From the NCBI GenBank assembly GCA_903918045.1, contig CAIXCY010000130.1, positions 1 through 47,144 of the forward strand: DNA of 47,144 nt, given 5' to 3'. The position numbers were made by a program, and so were the translations under genes. The stretch is from an uncultured Bacteroidia bacterium (lineage in GTDB: Bacteria > Bacteroidota > Bacteroidia > Bacteroidales > Prolixibacteraceae). Shown one piece after another: positions 45,301-47,144 of this stretch (the first letter of the stretch is position 1; each line of letters opens with the position of its first letter). The notes below the pieces were generated by a model. It saw nothing but the letters and a program-made list of their open reading frames with translations. It had not been told where the DNA came from and did not search any database.

Positions 45301-47144
45301 CCTTTGGTACTGTAACCTTTAACGGTCCATCAACCATCGGCGGAACCTCACCAACCACGTTTTATGATGTTTCAATCACAGGTTCAGGTGCGGTAACAAC
45401 CGGAGTGGCAACCACGATCGGGCATAATCTGACTACCGATGCCGGGACAACGCTAACTCTTGGGGCGAACTATGCCCTGACGGTAACGGGAACAACTTCA
45501 ATAACAGGTGCATACACTGATAACAGTACAGCCACAAAAACATTCACCGGCGACATTACGCTGAACAGCGGTGCGGCCTGGACAGAAAGCGCAGTTGCGC
45601 CTTATGCCATTGCCGGAAGCCTCACCAACAACGGAACTACCTATACAACCACCTCGAATACAGGTGTTCATACGTTCAGTGGAACAGGTAAAACGTTAGG
45701 AGGATCTACGACTACGACAATTCCAAACGCAGCCTTCACGGGAACATATACGAATAACGCAACCCTTGCGGTTACTTCTGCCCTTACTGGTGCAGGTACA
45801 TTAACTCAGGGAGTAACAGGGGTGTTAAATTTAGGAGGTACTGCGACTATAACAAACTTAAATGCGACAACAAACATTGGTAATATTGTAAATTACACCG
45901 GAACAGCGCAAACAGTAAAGGTTACAACTTATGATAATTTGACGTTATCAGGATCCGGGTTAAAGAGCATTACACCTGTAACAACTATTGTAAACAATAA
46001 ACTTACAATGGATGGAACAGCAACTGTAAATAACGCACCGGCCTATACTCAGGTAACAGCCTCACTACATTATAAGAATCCGGGAACCCAGACCGTGGGG
46101 GCAGAGTGGGTCTCTCCGTTTGCCGCAGCAAATGGGATTACAATTGAAGCAGGTTCCGGTCCGATCATCCTGGGAGTAGCAAAGGGATTAGCGGATAATA
46201 TACCATTGACAGTTAACGGGACCTTTGCACCGGGAGCCAATCTTTTATCACTTGGAGGTAATCTTATTATTGCTGGATCAATAACAAGCGGAACAGGAGG
46301 TATCGCCTTAACGGGTGCCGTTGCGCAAAACATTGCCGGTTTTACAACCACGGGACCCGTCACGCTGGGCAAGAGTGCGGGGACGGCCACCTTTACGGGG
46401 GATATGAGTGGTGGTGCGTTAACAATTGCAGGTTCAGGATCGGGGACCCTCGATCTTGGCTCAGGAAACCACCACTTTACCGGCAATGTAGCGTTAAATA
46501 CGGGTTCATTATTTGGAAATTCAGCGACACTTAATGCCAGTGCAGATTGGACCGGGACAAGCACCGTCTTCACACCAGGAACAGGAACGGTGATCCTTGG
46601 AGGCACTACGCAGGCAATCTCTTCAACTGCTTCAACATTTAATAACCTCACCCTTTCGGGAGGGTTAAAAACATTTTCTAATGTAACAACCGTTGGCGGA
46701 TTATTCACTATTGACAGTTCGACCGGAGGGGTCGCCAAATTACCGAACGGAACCACGTCGAATGCTTTCCAGCTGGACCTAAATCCGTTAGGTACTTACA
46801 ACTCCGGAATTTGGGGTTCAGCACTATCCGGAGCCGGAAACACGAACGACACCTACTTTGACGGTACATCAACTGGTAAACTCAAGGTAAGCTCATGTAC
46901 TACCGGCACCTGGCTTGGGTTAACCGATGACTGGAATGATAAAAACAACTGGTGTGATCAGGCAGCTGTACCGGATGCATCAACCGATGTTATCATCAAT
47001 GCCGGAGTTGGGATCATACAACCAGCCATAAAAGCCGATGGAATTTTTAAATATGCGAAAAGCATTACAATAAATACCGGGGCATCCCTATCTTTCACGG
47101 GAGCAAATACACTAACCGTCTCGGGTGACTGGACCAACAAGGGG
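42396..47144 (+). CDS. Giant repetitive secreted/surface protein, N-terminal 1583 residues (runs off the window)
   Basis: The frame is open from ATG 42396 to the last base, without a stop. An alternative start at Met34 (42495) gives a classic signal peptide: KNINTPASRK, then AMAILMTIGILLLGIPESYG. Residues about 90-310 form one domain (VGDVMIAIVSTYRSTSTPP, LSGWTQVA, ILYRVIAAPADTVTANYTF, RGSIMAFTGVD) of the type found in bacterial surface proteins. From about 330 the chain is Thr/Gly/Ala/Asn-rich, likely beta-helical. A Trp-rich module start recurs at Trp331 (NWSLGTTWDQG), Trp887 (TWTGIGTDDWEDPTSW) and Trp1506 (TWLGLTDDWNDKNNW); the last two are 619 residues apart and head clearly homologous modules. 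NLTLSGSG-type strands recur near 43702, 44770, 45937 and 46648. Secretion by the type IX system is plausible but its C-terminal signal lies outside the window. Confidence 0.88.
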   Translation, partial: MKTSACSNVLKPISAGATYAGESFNLSSLHAMTMKNINTPASRKTNLFLKFLSSVKAMAILMTIGILLLGIPESYGIIKQVGTTQTNAGTASTGAISKPIGMKVGDVMIAIVSTYRSTSTPPAATLSGWTQVATSRLGGGSGTGAGTILYRVIAAPADTVTANYTFATASSTVTRGSIMAFTGVDATGSLKADGTYGGPFDITPGSIATSGTTATPVATGSAASISPVTANTMVLMCGMGIGTTTTTANASWTDNSWVPAVLGALTEICDNGSGVANTPFVGAAIKVQSSPGGTGAATVTPVTSFNGAILLALRPKPYTSVVPASPLLPNWSLGTTWDQGTVPPAGSNVVIASGAPVTLDQNTGILHKLKIIGQLDASNASYTISGNDSLTITSTGTLLTGGSFPSSFTPNVLNAASTVNYNGAIQTVTALTYGNLTLSGSGAKTLTGVGSIAGSLSMSGSATATTASSITLATGNVTLSGSAALTTGANLTLTAGNISLAGTSSLTTGANLTLTNTTTGTLTIGDGTTFTAGTGAVSIGGTTTVGGGTSGTLAINNATGTKTFTGAVTIANGASFTESAAAQLGFGSDVTINTTGTLTEYGAAIVNIAGNLTSTGTYTASTGLHTFTGAGKTITGTNVIPSATFSGTSSYTNNGALTSLTALTASNTFTNGATGTITTGTAFTAAGGTFTNSGTITAPTLTVNSAFTNGGTITSSTLLTVATGITLTNNGTITASTALSGLGSLIQGIGSTLNIGFAGSPTISTLNASLNSNTVNYNLAGDQAIYPTNYRNLTLSGSGTKTFSAKTDIGVALNGTLTINTPAIANLGSFTHTAGTLVRDAVTPTTGIFGGTGATVEAGTTAPTVDPTYFAASAGVLYAGSCVPGTWTGIGTDDWEDPTSWACGWVPKSTTDVIIAGTFVANIKNDGIPKVAKSITINSGAALAFITGANTLTVSGNWTNKGGTFTPGTFGTVTFNGPSTIGGTSPTTFYDVSITGSGAVTTGVATTIGHNLTTDAGTTLTLGANYALTVTGTTSITGAYTDNSTATKTFTGDITLNSGAAWTESAVAPYAIAGSLTNNGTTYTTTSNTGVHTFSGTGKTLGGSTTTTIPNAAFTGTYTNNATLAVTSALTGAGTLTQGVTGVLNLGGTATITNLNATTNIGNIVNYTGTAQTVKVTTYDNLTLSGSGLKSITPVTTIVNNKLTMDGTATVNNAPAYTQVTASLHYKNPGTQTVGAEWVSPFAAANGITIEAGSGPIILGVAKGLADNIPLTVNGTFAPGANLLSLGGNLIIAGSITSGTGGIALTGAVAQNIAGFTTTGPVTLGKSAGTATFTGDMSGGALTIAGSGSGTLDLGSGNHHFTGNVALNTGSLFGNSATLNASADWTGTSTVFTPGTGTVILGGTTQAISSTASTFNNLTLSGGLKTFSNVTTVGGLFTIDSSTGGVAKLPNGTTSNAFQLDLNPLGTYNSGIWGSALSGAGNTNDTYFDGTSTGKLKVSSCTTGTWLGLTDDWNDKNNWCDQAAVPDASTDVIINAGVGIIQPAIKADGIFKYAKSITINTGASLSFTGANTLTVSGDWTNKG

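Noticed and set aside
42884-47140. Several long minus-strand open frames (for example 43691-44239 and 46070-46756) opposite the giant surface-protein gene
   Set aside because: They are rich in Val/Pro/Ala as the complement of Thr/Gly-rich codons, have no recognisable domains, and the plus-strand frame is continuous and has homologous repeats.
1-47144. CRISPR arrays, intact tRNA or rRNA genes, insertion sequences with transposase
   Set aside because: No regularly spaced repeats with unique spacers, no complete cloverleaf, and no transposase or integrase motif were seen on either strand.

Overview
The window reads as a chromosomal segment of a member of the Bacteroidota (Bacteroidetes). The evidence is a SusC/SusD pair, a complete-looking menaquinone operon, promoters of the TTG-N19-TAnnTTTG type, weak or absent Shine-Dalgarno sequences, a very large Thr/Gly-rich modular surface protein, and intergenic repeats of kinds I associate with this phylum. 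I could not run any database search; family calls rest on motifs and length.

Region 1 (1-15289, all on the minus strand) looks like sulfur acquisition. From high to low coordinate it holds a sulfite reductase flavoprotein (TTG start), a truncated HPP-family membrane protein, the sulfite reductase hemoprotein, a precorrin-2 dehydrogenase, and a separately promoted uroporphyrinogen-III methyltransferase/synthase fusion that carries a degenerate HemC-like N-terminus. Next comes a second operon: a PstS-type periplasmic binding protein, SusC, SusD, a small membrane-anchored protein and two tandem arylsulfatases, the last cut by the window edge. The siroheme enzyme and the binding-protein/SusCD/sulfatase operon share a 14-base motif (13 of 14 identical) about 50 bases before their start codons. 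I infer that sulfate is released from sulfate esters outside the cytoplasm and feeds assimilatory sulfite reduction. Adenylylation and APS/PAPS reduction genes are not in the window.

Region 2 (15587-26606, minus strand) is potassium homeostasis: kdpF-kdpA-kdpB-kdpC, a HAMP-domain membrane protein of unknown role, kdpD and kdpE, preceded by a KimA-like potassium permease. Both kdpF and the permease are preceded by the same 19-base direct-repeat motif (17 of 19 identical), a good candidate KdpE operator.

Region 3 (26792-34317, minus strand) is menaquinone biosynthesis: thioesterase (menI-like), menF, menD, menB, menA, menC, menE. A well-formed Bacteroidetes promoter lies in front. No menH or menG is present. 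A 340-base gap with a hairpin and an ORF remnant interrupts the otherwise overlapping genes between menB and menA.

Region 4 (34638-41320, plus strand) is a MarR regulator followed by a tripartite RND efflux system (adaptor, pump, outer-membrane factor). A perfect 15-base palindrome sits in front of the regulator. A symmetric nested inverted repeat lies between pump and outer-membrane factor genes.

Region 5 (41321-47144) is a 1.07-kb repeat-rich gap followed by the first 1583 codons of a giant repetitive secreted protein that runs off the window.
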